Virus record (IMG/VR): IMGVR_UViG_3300031706_000004
Span: 1-49,651 of that record
Reading direction: 5' to 3' (one strand)
From: a virus
Length of the DNA stretch: 49,651 nt
A model generated the notes under the pieces. It did no database searches. It saw nothing but the letters and a program-made list of their open reading frames with translations, and was not told the origin of the DNA. Shown here one piece after another: positions 26,401-35,800 of the stretch; positions within the stretch are counted from its first letter, which is position 1; each line of letters starts with the position of its first letter. A program made the position numbers and the translations under genes.

Positions 26401-29400
26401 TTACCTACAGGAACTCTTATACGTACAGTGTTTAAATTAATACTATCAATTTCATACAAACCGTTAACTGAAAATTGCTCTGCTCCCCGGATACCAATAT
26501 AATCGCCAACTGCAAATAAACCATCTACCCATTTATCAAGAGTTATTTCAACAATATTTAATCCATTGTCTGAAACAGCAGTAATAAGTGCATTTAAATC
26601 TAGTGCATTTACATTTGCTCGTACTAACTGTTGAATTGTCCAAGACTTGCTATCAGTATCGGTTATCCAGATAGTGTCGCCTAGTCTAATTTGATTAGTA
26701 TCAACATCTGCAAGATCTATAAAGTTCCCAACAATAAAATCAACATCATCTTCATTTGCATAACCAGCAGTCCTAATGTATTCATTAGTTATTGTTTTGG
26801 TTGGAAATGGTGCATGTGTATAACCAGCAGGCTTATCATATACATTATTTGGCAAAATTCTGTAAATCTTATCAAAGTTAGTTTCAGGAATAGTATCTAC
26901 AAGTTCAACTGCTTGTGGTGATTCTTGTATTTCATCTTGCTTTAAGTTAAACTCAACTTGTTCAACATCATCGGTTGCGCCAAAGCGTCCAACTTGTATT
27001 GCCCATTCTTCGTAGAACTCCAAGTTATCAGTTGTGTTACCAAGTGCATCAAATAATTTAGTAAACACATTCATTGTGCCTTTGTCTGCTATTGCACCTC
27101 TATAGAATTTAAACTGACTTACATCATCATTAATAATGTTAGCAAGGTACTGGCGCTTTTGATAACCTATTAAATGCTGTGCCATTTTTTGCTGTTCAAT
27201 ATCGAAGCTATCAGAATCTAAATCATAAAAATCTGTAAACTGCGTAATTCTGTAATCAAAGTTTGTTATTAACTCTGACACTGGCTTTTCGTTTAATCTA
27301 TGCCACGATGAAGCATTAAAGTTTTGTTCGCCTGACGCATTAGATGTTGCTACATAATAAAACTGCTTATATTTTACAATATCACCAATCTTATAATCTT
27401 TCCATTGTTTCCAATCAGTAAATGTTGCATCGTCATATACAAATCCAGGAATGTTTAATCCACCATTCCAATTATCTGATCTATAACCATTAACACGTAT
27501 TCTTTCTTGTCTATAACCTGTACTTGGATTGTAGATATTATCATTAAAGTCTGTTTTATTATCAATTAATACTACATGCTCTTTTTGTACTAATGGCAAT
27601 GCTACGTGATATAGTCCTTCTTCTGTTCCTACTGTTTCAATACCAAAGCTATTTTGGTCTCTTAATAAACTATTAAACTCTGAATCTAAAAATAATCCGT
27701 CAGCTTTAAGAATACTGTAACCATAAAATTCATCTTTAATATTATCAACTATATGATAGTCTCTTTTAAATTCTAATAAATTAGCAGCTGGACTAACTGC
27801 AATTAATGAGTTATTAGCCCATCCTTGTGTTGTCCAGAATAAAAACTCTTTAGCACTCTGGGGCCAGTTTTCAACTGAATTAGATCCTTTAATAACATTA
27901 TCAAAACTAAATCCTATTTCTGATTGTCGGATACTATATCCTAATATAAAGTCAACAACATCTTGTGCTGTAGTTAAACGTGTTCCGTACTGTACTGTAT
28001 TAATTTCATTAGTATTAAAGTCTTTCTTAAACTGTGCTGTTCTGCCGCCGTCAATTGGCAATGATGGTAATTTAACAACGTCATCAAGCTCAAAATTTAC
28101 GCCACTAGTAAAGGAATTAATAACTCTGTAATATACATTATTATGTTCTAATACTTCACCGCTTAGGAAAGCTGTATTAGCAATCCACGACTGTACTTTT
28201 TCTGCTATGCCGCCAACTGTAACAGTTGAAAAACTAGATCCAGTTTGTGGTGGATAATATTCAAAGTAAGGTTTTTCTAAATTATAACCTCTTACAATAT
28301 AACCTAATTCAGTACGTTCTATAATAATACCACTAAAGATTGCAAGTTCAGTAGGACTACTTGTGTTTAAGAATACTTGGTAGTTTTCTTGTGGGACAAA
28401 TATACCATCTTGTGCTGAAGTCTGCGTTGGTGATCTACTATCAAGTATTAAATTAAACTTTTCTTTGCTTGTAAATCCTGCAATTTTAATACCAAGTTGG
28501 TTATTGATTCCTGCAAGTTCAGTTTTGTATCCATTGTAAACTGTAAGAATATCACTTGCTACAAGATTGTAAATATAATTTACTAATCCTGATGTCATAG
28601 TCCGTGCAGTTGATTGAAATGTATTAGGTAATTTTAAATCTTTAATTACAATAGGTTTATTTGTATCTATATCTACCCACTGCTTTGCTAAGTTTTTCTT
28701 AATTCTCGAAACGTCAAACCCTAAGCCCATTGTTGTTGCAGGTTTGTTTAATAGCATTGCAGTTAGTACAGCAAACGGATAGTCTGAACTTTTGCGCCAT
28801 GCATTTTCAATTGGAGCGTGATCTCCAAACTTAAAGTTTTGTGTAGCATTTCCAATTTGGAAATCTTTAGCATATCTACTATCTAGTGGCGATAGTAATT
28901 TACCGTAGCTATCAACTGGAATAAAATTAGTTAATCCAGTACGCACATAGTTTAAATCAATTCTAGTATTTTTAGGATCTGCAATTCGACCAGCTTCTAA
29001 ATCTCTCCAAAGTACTAAGTTATCACCTGTATAAGGAGCCGGACCATAAACTGTATTCCACCAGCTTGGCTTAGTTGTTAAGCCTAACATTTCCCAAGGA
29101 TGGCTATGCGGACGATCAGTATCAAATGCTCTAACATACATGCCTCTCCAGAAACCCGGGTTTACATTACCGTCTGGTGAAGTAGTTTGTGCATAACTAA
29201 ATGTCCAATTATTAGTTCTATTGTAAAACGTATTGTTTGTATACGTCTGGTTATTTAAGTTTTGCTGTAACCACTGCGTAAAATCACCAAGCAGTGTATT
29301 ATCAATTTCAGTTTTTGTAAATTCATTAATTCTAAACTCGCCGCCAATAAATTTATTAATGTCTAGTCTATCAGTTGAATATTCTGCTTTAATATTATTA

Positions 29401-32400
29401 AAGATTCTCTTTTCTAATTCTAATAGTAATTCGTCTCTAAAGTCTTTGTACGCTTTAATATAGCTGCCGTCGTGGCCTCTAATAAACGCAACACCAACTG
29501 GGTATTCAGTAACTTCAATATCATCAATGCCAGCAAGTGTTGCACCTGTTGCAGGAATATAAAACAGTTTGTTCATTCCTGCAAATGTATAAGACTTAGA
29601 TAATGCGCCAGTGCCTGCTGCACTCTTAGTAGTGTACACAGGATAGAACCAACCTCTAGTACCAGTTGCACTATCTTCGCCGTATATCTTAAACGGGCCT
29701 GTTGTTTCTGGCTCTGCTGCAATCACAGTATCGTCTATTGTTAGTTCAGGATAATACTTAGGAAACAATCCTAGTTTACTAGGAGTAGGAGCAATAAAAC
29801 TACCGTCTGTATTCTCATACTCGTGAATATCAATTGTGTCGGTTTCTACCTGTCCTGCGCTAATTGAAACGTAACCAGGAATATTAAAATTATAATCTTT
29901 AATATGTGTTAGTTGTACATTGTTTAAGTACACAATTACACTCGTTGAACTTAGTGTAGTTAAATTAAATGCAGCAGTAATTGGATATTCTGTTGTTCTT
30001 GAATCTAGTACTGTATAATCAATTTTATTAGATGTGCCTGTTGGAAGCATATCTGAGAAGTAAAAAGGCTGCGACTTTAATTTATCACTATTAACTGTTT
30101 TTAGAAGAAGATCAACGTGTCCTTTAGTTGGACCGTCGTAGCCTAATGTTGAAGCAGTATCTAAAAATGTTTTCTTAAACCTTGAATATTCTCTTTTAGC
30201 AAACTTTAATGCTTTTACGATATTATAATCTTTATTAGTTACGTGGTATAGAGGCAAGTTAATTGGTCCGCTATGTTTGACAAAACGTTTGCCATAACGA
30301 TCTAAATCACCTAAGTCACGTAAGTTACTTGGTCCAAGATACCTACCAGTATAACCTGGAATATCTTCAAGCATGCTATCAACATGGTCAATTACTTCAC
30401 CAAGTGTAAATTGGTTAACATCATCGTTTAGAGGATTGCGTTCTAAGTTATATGGAAACTCATAATAACCTTTAGAATTTTTAATAGTCTTGCTGTCTGT
30501 TTTAATTTTAACAACATTAGTATCTACTAGATCTTTTACAAATACAATAACTGCATTATCACCAGTTTTATTAATTGTATAATCAGTAGTAATTAATTGC
30601 AATTTATTATTTACAAATACAACTACTTTTAAATCAGTTACACTACTTGACTTATTGTAAACGTCAATTGCAAAGTTATTAGGTTGTATAGTAGTTGCTG
30701 CATACTCTCTTATAACAAATTGCTTACTAATTGTTGGAGTGCTACTAAATCCATTTACATTTGCAAATTTAGTAAGTGATGTGTATTTCTTTAAGTAACC
30801 ACTATTAGTTTTTTGAGTAAACAAGTCAGATTCAGTTTGATATTCAAATGTATCATTTAACAAATTAAAATCAAATACAATATCACCTGAGTTATTAATA
30901 GACTTATAGTCTAATGCAAATCCTAATTCAGTATCTACGTTGCCTTCGCCTGCTGCATACGAAAATAACTTAGTACCTTTAAACGTAGTAGATCCATAGT
31001 AAGTAATGTCACTAAAACTATTACCATTTACATCACATACTTCAAATAGAGGTGCTTGGTTACGTGTTATTTTTTCTTGTGCAGTTACCCATTTTGCAGC
31101 ATGGTAGTGGTAACTCTTACCTGCATTTTTTACACCTTGTGTAATTAAAACTGTTTCAAGATCAATCGGTAGTGTGTCAGTAGTTTCAATTAAACTTATT
31201 TGTCTATTGTTTCCAATTTTAACAAATTTAACTTGGTATATTTTTCCGCTTACTAATGTATCAGTGTCTGCTGCAAACAAAATACGCATATTATCAGCAA
31301 GATTAACACCATCAATATTATAACCAAGTTGCCCTTCAATTGTGCTAAAGGCATCTGTAGTAAAGGTATCTATTAAATCAACATCTTGTTTAGCAACTGC
31401 ACCAAAATTGTTTAGTTTTAGTCCTGCTTCAAATTCAATAATAGGACGTTTTGCACGAGAAGATTCATCTACATCCCTAGATAGATTATTAAATTTATAA
31501 CTTTGTAAAATTACATCTTTATGGTGCCATCTATTATATCGACTCCATGCATTTCTATCTGGAGATGCTCTATTAACAACAATGTAATCTTTATTAGTTG
31601 CATACGCTGTTGCATCACCAAATGGTAGTGTATCAAAGTTGTCACTATCAAATGCTACAAGCTTAGTATCACTGTATGCTGCTGGAATAATTAAATCTCG
31701 GTCTTTAATTAATTTAATTTTGTCGCCAACACCTTCTACATACCAATCATTAGTTTCATATATAGCTGGTAATACATCGCCTTGGAACTTAATTTTCATT
31801 CCATTAGATAATTCTACACCGTTTGCACTTTTGTAGGTTTTCTTACCTATTAATTCTTCGCCAATATTAAGGAAAGAATTTTCTTCAATGTCAAAAATTC
31901 TAATTTGTCCACTAGTATCAACTGCGTTTTTACTAATATAGTACAGTCTACCCGGAGCATTAAAAGGAATAGTAAATTCAATTGTTCCTTTTTCAACATA
32001 TGCAATTGCTACTTCTTCGCCTTCTTCACCTAACTTACGGATACCATCTGGGTACAGTGTTGAAACATTATCATCAGCTGCAAATGTTACACTGCCGCCG
32101 CTTGGAAGAACAATATACTCACCTTGATCATATTCGTTACCATAAAGTGTTGCATCAAATAATCCACTAGCTCGTAATCCTGTTGTGCCTGCTGTTAAAA
32201 TAGAGGTGCCAGGAGTAAATGTTCTACTAATAGCAATAGCCATTGGGTGACCAGGTGTGTCAATTTCAAATCGATATGTTTGACCTCGGTATAATTTTAA
32301 GTTAGGGTTACGTGTTAGTCCGTCATTAAAAACATAAGCAATATTATCGCCTTGATCTTCTGTAGTAACAGTATATGTACTAACAATATCTCTGCTTTGT

Positions 32401-32885
32401 CCTCTTACAGGAATACTAATAGGACCATTTGGCATCCAGTAATACTCACGAAAGTTTACAAACTTATCCCAATCAATGTTTGGATTCCATGCATAAGTTT
32501 CTTGGCTGTTTAAACGACTGTGATTATCTGTGTTTGCGCCAAATACATTAAGTTGGCCCATATAATCATTATAGTCTTTGTAAAAAGTTACATTATCATA
32601 GTTGTCTTTGATAACTGTAGCAGGCTCTAATTGGTAATTAGTTCTATCAGTAGTAACGTCATCTATATAGTTGTCTGAAGTTTTATAAGCTTTTGCAGTT
32701 GTTCTACCATAATAGCCATTTATCTTCTCAGCAACACCAGGTTGTATAAGTTGATCAAGTGTGCCTTGTAAAAACTTTTTGTTTGCTTGTGTTCTAAAAA
32801 ACTTAGGTAAAAAGTCACTTGAAGTTATTTTATTATTTTGACCCGGTACTGGTAATGCACTTTCGTTTTGATCATTCTTAGCCAT
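17460..32885 (-). CDS. Giant 5141-residue tail/baseplate protein with FG-GAP-like propeller and chitin-binding-like repeats
   Basis: One uninterrupted 15.4 kb frame. The N-terminus (FLPKFFRTQANKKFLQGTLD, then YGRTTAKAY) looks like a conserved attachment region. A cupredoxin-like beta segment follows at roughly 150-330 (HPMAIAIS, FNAPGRLYYI). Mini-repeats with Gly-(D/E)-(I/V)-Val and aromatic residues, like CBM5/12, occur near 1575, 1830, 2345, 2975 and 3030. Seven FG-GAP-like blades lie near 2237, 2297, 2911, 3097, 3153, 3211 and 3290. GYxxxP beta repeats (GRGYKVAPSF, GTGYTSSPTV) follow at about 3760-4130, then several 80-100 residue fibre-like repeats (FTGDAATTAFTLANAP). The C-terminus ends ENGIARFLRAGTSELPE. 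I know no T4 homologue by sequence; position after gp6 suggests the gp7/gp8 wedge or a peripheral adhesin role. It overlaps gp6 by 1 nt. Confidence 0.8.
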   Translation of the reverse strand: MAKNDQNESALPVPGQNNKITSSDFLPKFFRTQANKKFLQGTLDQLIQPGVAEKINGYYGRTTAKAYKTSDNYIDDVTTDRTNYQLEPATVIKDNYDNVTFYKDYNDYMGQLNVFGANTDNHSRLNSQETYAWNPNIDWDKFVNFREYYWMPNGPISIPVRGQSRDIVSTYTVTTEDQGDNIAYVFNDGLTRNPNLKLYRGQTYRFEIDTPGHPMAIAISRTFTPGTSILTAGTTGLRASGLFDATLYGNEYDQGEYIVLPSGGSVTFAADDNVSTLYPDGIRKLGEEGEEVAIAYVEKGTIEFTIPFNAPGRLYYISKNAVDTSGQIRIFDIEENSFLNIGEELIGKKTYKSANGVELSNGMKIKFQGDVLPAIYETNDWYVEGVGDKIKLIKDRDLIIPAAYSDTKLVAFDSDNFDTLPFGDATAYATNKDYIVVNRASPDRNAWSRYNRWHHKDVILQSYKFNNLSRDVDESSRAKRPIIEFEAGLKLNNFGAVAKQDVDLIDTFTTDAFSTIEGQLGYNIDGVNLADNMRILFAADTDTLVSGKIYQVKFVKIGNNRQISLIETTDTLPIDLETVLITQGVKNAGKSYHYHAAKWVTAQEKITRNQAPLFEVCDVNGNSFSDITYYGSTTFKGTKLFSYAAGEGNVDTELGFALDYKSINNSGDIVFDFNLLNDTFEYQTESDLFTQKTNSGYLKKYTSLTKFANVNGFSSTPTISKQFVIREYAATTIQPNNFAIDVYNKSSSVTDLKVVVFVNNKLQLITTDYTINKTGDNAVIVFVKDLVDTNVVKIKTDSKTIKNSKGYYEFPYNLERNPLNDDVNQFTLGEVIDHVDSMLEDIPGYTGRYLGPSNLRDLGDLDRYGKRFVKHSGPINLPLYHVTNKDYNIVKALKFAKREYSRFKKTFLDTASTLGYDGPTKGHVDLLLKTVNSDKLKSQPFYFSDMLPTGTSNKIDYTVLDSRTTEYPITAAFNLTTLSSTSVIVYLNNVQLTHIKDYNFNIPGYVSISAGQVETDTIDIHEYENTDGSFIAPTPSKLGLFPKYYPELTIDDTVIAAEPETTGPFKIYGEDSATGTRGWFYPVYTTKSAAGTGALSKSYTFAGMNKLFYIPATGATLAGIDDIEVTEYPVGVAFIRGHDGSYIKAYKDFRDELLLELEKRIFNNIKAEYSTDRLDINKFIGGEFRINEFTKTEIDNTLLGDFTQWLQQNLNNQTYTNNTFYNRTNNWTFSYAQTTSPDGNVNPGFWRGMYVRAFDTDRPHSHPWEMLGLTTKPSWWNTVYGPAPYTGDNLVLWRDLEAGRIADPKNTRIDLNYVRTGLTNFIPVDSYGKLLSPLDSRYAKDFQIGNATQNFKFGDHAPIENAWRKSSDYPFAVLTAMLLNKPATTMGLGFDVSRIKKNLAKQWVDIDTNKPIVIKDLKLPNTFQSTARTMTSGLVNYIYNLVASDILTVYNGYKTELAGINNQLGIKIAGFTSKEKFNLILDSRSPTQTSAQDGIFVPQENYQVFLNTSSPTELAIFSGIIIERTELGYIVRGYNLEKPYFEYYPPQTGSSFSTVTVGGIAEKVQSWIANTAFLSGEVLEHNNVYYRVINSFTSGVNFELDDVVKLPSLPIDGGRTAQFKKDFNTNEINTVQYGTRLTTAQDVVDFILGYSIRQSEIGFSFDNVIKGSNSVENWPQSAKEFLFWTTQGWANNSLIAVSPAANLLEFKRDYHIVDNIKDEFYGYSILKADGLFLDSEFNSLLRDQNSFGIETVGTEEGLYHVALPLVQKEHVVLIDNKTDFNDNIYNPSTGYRQERIRVNGYRSDNWNGGLNIPGFVYDDATFTDWKQWKDYKIGDIVKYKQFYYVATSNASGEQNFNASSWHRLNEKPVSELITNFDYRITQFTDFYDLDSDSFDIEQQKMAQHLIGYQKRQYLANIINDDVSQFKFYRGAIADKGTMNVFTKLFDALGNTTDNLEFYEEWAIQVGRFGATDDVEQVEFNLKQDEIQESPQAVELVDTIPETNFDKIYRILPNNVYDKPAGYTHAPFPTKTITNEYIRTAGYANEDDVDFIVGNFIDLADVDTNQIRLGDTIWITDTDSKSWTIQQLVRANVNALDLNALITAVSDNGLNIVEITLDKWVDGLFAVGDYIGIRGAEQFSVNGLYEIDSINLNTVRIRVPVGNEITNFEEEKFAISILRTIRVDTVAGVNAATNQDIYSKQKLWIDKYNNEWAVLENTPVYLNSQAVTNPTEYDSTDQGFSDSVAVTKNNNNVFVSSANDGDGKVHVYRRTREQSELLLDQELTIETDDLFTRSDSDFGKSIAVSPDGEYLIVGIPQATSVKTQLAYKTNAATSLSTFDFQPDATYVKSDIVRYRESLWKANREVLPQIANQPFSTFDTYVNLASAADADSTTLNLLVAGDSGLATNTTSHMLVRAPKDMYIGTTAGDTINLFWNQRSFTFPTLDNYIPFEGLIPEITGAFLSQDHTIVEKIDHVMFVETFVSLPTVGSIVTTDTGSAEVAYVGSRRDSAVVYLKNTNGVFPITGEMFINELDFVGFYSEADTYATSTAIGGFWMINTGFTYSNNSVYFEQGRGLVYADVKLQGSVRAINNYYNIQNTVGTIGTYVTNKNNVSYIEQLSYRGDPSGADAQDGVERDLPSNKFIVRVGKLFSDYVAQGEEQQFRLYNLDNRIIDVASAGFTYDILNKSQTIVDLWDGYIDFTLTEFDFQGFAFEPQIGDVIEDIQIPRDGQGGLALTTISTSTAEVTFIKRNFNSVRVYLKVLTGPWVEQSNIGRFQLRRKANVGLRGAGDADRTIGTITNVNNSIVLGTSEVGKFLVFEHSSNFDIVATPRIIDEEYWFFDETTEQGVARLSNPPYSLNKDYTQIYNIPAVKTGTTPTLANEGAVAIYRRLPDGTYRIQHTLISEYRAANRNFGSQVAIVQTNNRYTMLVASDSIVSANETDSTGRRVHPGSIEVFRHGTTASDSFQGDYQIRAYALDDIVVFKDDYYICRKATTASQNVIVDPIYWDKVSWQHGKDANYRGTFDNTYSYAKGNIVVQDNALWKAATNISVSAAIPSSTNNSWTSITTDVDYLGYLPNLTANAFYNESVFDPIENILEFSKSFDISDDAQVLVVTSLQQTRTDSTTNTKIAIYRAVGEKFQLDQTINAPDNVTGWADNVSLNPAGTQLAISSMLNDTGKVNQGVVYVYTQSAGTFSLTQTLTPPSNEESEGFGFGLSYGADNLVVSSLNGDQTIPTTFDVKLFTDTEDTATTFDFEFTNFRNIKLDKGSVYVYENINSNLIYSEQFIYPLTQTTFGENIYTNGNHVYVGLPDQLAGETDNLPGNKGQLLDFRKNATTFAWSVINEGVTPVDVDNIRGMFLYNKRENRIVSYIDYIDPVQGKIAGPADQEITFKTPSDPAVYNTGNSADSNVDANRAWCETHVGQVWWNISTAKFTHAYQGSTTFQKTNWNKLTPDARIDIFEWVESNVIPSIWDSVADTPNGTPAGISGTSLFGDTRYSTKINYNETSKTFSNTYYFWVVNKVTVPVVENRKLSIIDIAALIENPRTQGYPFISLLSDSKFILNNFDSFVNSDDLVLNIKYSTGAKKTQNVHSQYKLISDGLDVSKPDPDIERKWFDSLIGFDSNNRIVPDPTISVKNRYGVQNRPRQSMFVNRFEALKQTIERINLKLAENLVVDEYDIAKLSTKDIAPSLISKQYDLKIDTLADLTYVSTNKITPAVLTPIITNGRISRINITDSGRGYKVAPSFTINGEGANAEFSTTINALGQIESITITSAGSGYDQTTTITVRPFTVLVVADENVQNKWALYSWSGTAWYRRKLQSYNVDVYWDYVDWYAPGYNQFSNINDTIKGSYQLPSLDNTIGNIVKIETVGSGGWLLLHKIDDQDTEDYTINYNTIGRQNGTVQFKDTLYDYGKNTVGFDNRSFDSNFYDNNPSVELRIILEAIRDNIFVGKLEVEYNQLFMATLRYVMTEQQSVDWMFKTSFVKAKHNRETLNIQDITFNNDNLASYQEFVEEFKPYSTKIREFVSEYNAIDPTNSSISDFDLSPTYNTLTNTIDPSTATIVDGVIKTENLDTAKYPRKNWKDNLGFQITEVKLGGGGTGFTFEPTVKLIGGGGAGATAKAYLGYGKITKIKVTNPGTGYTSSPTVVISGSQLETGTVATATAVLGNGVVRSPSVKIKFDRNSGKFTFSTLAKSETFAGTGFETRFFLAWPMDRAMKKVSVYVDSVLQLRSKYTFTNIVNFDKTYTREQGKVIFATPPKVNAVIRVDYNIPLSMLGAEDRVNLAYNPIAGMYGKDLAQLMTGIDYGGVEIRSFDFAGPAGFDTDGWYTDAWDEFDSTFEDEIFTLDGSTIALPLLTPLENGVVYNVYYKDTGVNANPVRIDAGDYIAGTPGSSATNANATMLSITGDGTTNIIYTDDFNLTAKTMSDGDTIIIRKATSDGAATPDTNSYDTALSGGDLAYATAKGLAAEEIIVDGDGFVTPTTSSGPEELIPGQVLDTLDIKVFTRDSAGQGVINSQSYIMDSTLTYNLGVTPNSSDAVIIKVANIILPQTDYTINWAANTVTLNTATVGAELSIVAVAQGTQNILDFGKLTGDGSTVQFETTVDWESGATVYASINGIQKTVVAFKSETTPKTSIRFDEVVALDAVVNYTVFAADAQINYSQITKDTFTGDAATTAFTLANAPLYATPTEHNVIVKVDNTILSAGYNIQYIIPENSQREFPLEIFQMPAGSLAVADLKVFLNGLPITTPLFWRFEATNSAITLTDEVGAPGDLLEMYVITDGDYRLDGSTITLDTAPDAGAVIEVIQFTNHNLLGLERMTYDVVNRSTLLETQVDYVTYNRLTVGEITLRKPAIDAQYVWISVNGELLTPSVDYSVTDDRLKVQLVRTPAANDIIEVIHFTSAASTAKFAYRQFKDMLNRTHFKRLDTAATKLAQPLNYYDLRIELDDGTELAEPNKQQNLPGVIFINGERIEYFVKEVNTLRQLRRGTLGTGVKTTYPVSTKVFDQNISKTVPYKDKTLAYNATADGVTSVFTVGYTVASINEIEVFVGGTRMRKTALDVFNPVTALDSPEGDTSVVADFTFDVDTNAITLLATPIENAKVSVMKKVGQSWTSSGTTLGNTENGIARFLRAGTSELPE

Positions 32886-35800
32886 TAGTAACTATAACCT
32901 CCACCTGAGCCGCTGTTTGACGAGCCGCTACTTGACAAACTACTTGTAGTAGTTGTTGTATTTGTACTTGTACTTGTTGGTATTGATGCACTGCTCGTTA
33001 TCCCTGAAGTTATACTAGTCGAAACAGCATTAATTACTGTACCGCTTGCTTGTAAATTAGTTGCTGTTATCTGGTCTATAGTTTCGATATCACTCACCTT
33101 AGCTGCACTTGCAAATATTTCATCTGGCTCACTTTTTATTTCAAATAGGCTACCAAACGATTGTGTAGTTTGGCGCGGTACTATTAGTATACTTACCAGT
33201 TTAGGAGACAGCTGGTTTATAATATAGGCACTAAGCTCTTGGAAGTAAAATGTTTCGCCAAAGTCCCAATTTTCAATATCAAAGAATTTATTAATAGCTT
33301 CAATAATATCTGATTTAAGTTCGTTGTCATTAATAACTATACTAGCATTTTTAACAATTTTAAATTTAACTTGTAAATCTGGATTTGCTTTACTACCAAA
33401 CAATATCTTATATTTTACAGGGTGATAAATTATCTCATCACTTATACTTTTAATTTTGTTTATTGAGCTGCCGTAACTTCTAAACAACTCATCATTACTT
33501 GGAGGTTTGGGCTTAGTTAAAATTGTTCCTGCAATATATTGTTTTACTTGTGTGTCGTATGATTTAGACATTATATAAGTGTCAATAATATTGCTTGCAC
33601 TTGGGTCAATTCTGTATCCACTATCTGCAACATGTGTGTAATGGAATTTTAAATCTGCTCGACCAAAGTATGCTTTATAATCTGTATTAATTGCAGTGTT
33701 GTTCAACGCCTTATTAAGCTTTCTAAATACTTTTTCATTAATCAAATAGAATATTTGTCCTTCTAAACGTGTGCTATACGGAGCAATTGCTGCTTCATTT
33801 TCTATTACAAGTATTTCAGAAGTAGTGTTTGCAAAATATTTAAAATCTTCTACAGCATCGGTTGTTGTATATTTCTTTTGGAATATAATTTTATCTTTTG
33901 TTAAAATAGATACATCTTCTTCACCGACAATTTGTTCAAAGATATCAGGATCATCAATTACTCCGTCATCATCGAGGTCAATAAATTGAACTTGTATTTT
34001 ACGGCTATCTAAATATCCTTCTACATCTCTATATGCATCTGTAATTGTCCAGTTAAAATCTCTTGTAAATGGTGTTAATTGCCCAGGCTGTCTGTTGATG
34101 TTTAAAATATCAATCTTGTCTCTAACAATTTGACCGGATGATGGATCATAAATCTTATCAGCACTGTCAAAGAAGAATCTAATTTCGTCTGAGCTTTCCA
34201 TTACATATCTCAAGTTACGATATGTAATTGTGTACTTTTCGCCGTCTGTTTTAAAGTATAATACCCAGCTTGCATCTAGTGCTGCACTAGTGCTATCACC
34301 TGCCTTACCTGTAGCAAATTCGCTAAGTGTGTTAATGTCTTCAGCTAATACTATTTTCCACTGTCTATCATATTGATCATATCTTAATGCAAAATCTTTG
34401 TACTCAAATACTTGATCAATTAATTGTACTTTTACATCATTAATTAATACTTTAGAATAAGTTGGTATAACTTGCTGCAATATTGCACCTGTTGGTATAA
34501 CATCATTTAGTGCAATTGGAGCAATACCGTCCTCGTCTATTACTGTTCCGTTGCCAGAAACAGAAATTACTTTACACCATTTGTATGATGTTTTTCCTAA
34601 GTGGTCAGTGCCTGCGCCGTCAGTCATTAGTGTTCCATTAGGCATAAAATGTTTACCTGTAGGAGCAACAAACTTTAACATTGTTCCTGCTTCTAATAAA
34701 CGTAAACTATTTGCAGTGAATGTACCTACTGTATATGCATTGCTATCAATGTCTGTTAGTAAACCTAATGTTTGGTTTGTACTAGTGCTTGACTGTGTCC
34801 AAGCTGCGTTAAGATCGCTAACAATAATTTTTGGAAATTTACCAAGGTAGAAGTTTTGTCCGGTTGCACTACCTAATATACCTTCAATAGTGTTATATAT
34901 AATACCTTCAATATCTGTTTGTGTTGCAAACGTAAATGATTGTTTTTCAGTAAATTCTTCTTTATAAATTATTCCATCGTCTGCAAACAAACTAGTGTTT
35001 GAATATTTTCCACTAGCATCTTTTAGATCAAAGAAGCGACTAATACCGCTTGATATTCTATTTGAACTTTTAGTTTTAATAATATCTTGACTAATTGCAA
35101 GTGGACCAATATTATAGTCTTCACCGGTAATTAATCTGTTTTGAGTGTAATATGTAGCAGGCGCATTTTGTTTAATTTCTGTATTAGTTTCAGTTGCTGT
35201 GCCGTTACTAACTGTGTAATTTAATTTTAATCCAATTGTAAGAGTTTGTTGTGATCCGTTTCTTGACTGATAAGGAATATCAATACTTACTGTGTTTATT
35301 GCACTTGGAGTAATTACACTGCGTAAATTATTACTAGTTCTGTAAAATGATCTAAAGTCTCCCGCAGGTAAATTACCAAATACACCGTCACTAAATACCA
35401 AATTAATTCTATCGCCGACTCGTGTTGTTACTGCAAATACATCTCTAGTTTTATTAAACAAACTATTATAGATAACATTGTTGCCTTCTACAGCATCAAT
35501 TTTTGACCATTCATTACTTTCAAAGCCTGCACTGTTTAGTGCAAACAACCACACATCACTATCGTTAATATTTTCAGCATCAATTGCTACTGCTTGATTT
35601 GGTGTTGGATTACTTACTGCAAAGTTTCCTGTTTCAAGTTTACCTTGCCGGAAGTGCATAAAGAAACCTGTGTTATTACTGCCTGCGCCTTGGCCGTCAT
35701 CTCTAAACAAAAATGCAGGACTATTGCCAGGTAAGGGAGCTTCTTCTAAAATGCTATCTGCTGATATGTCTGTACTTACAATTTCAAAGCGTGTGCTTAC

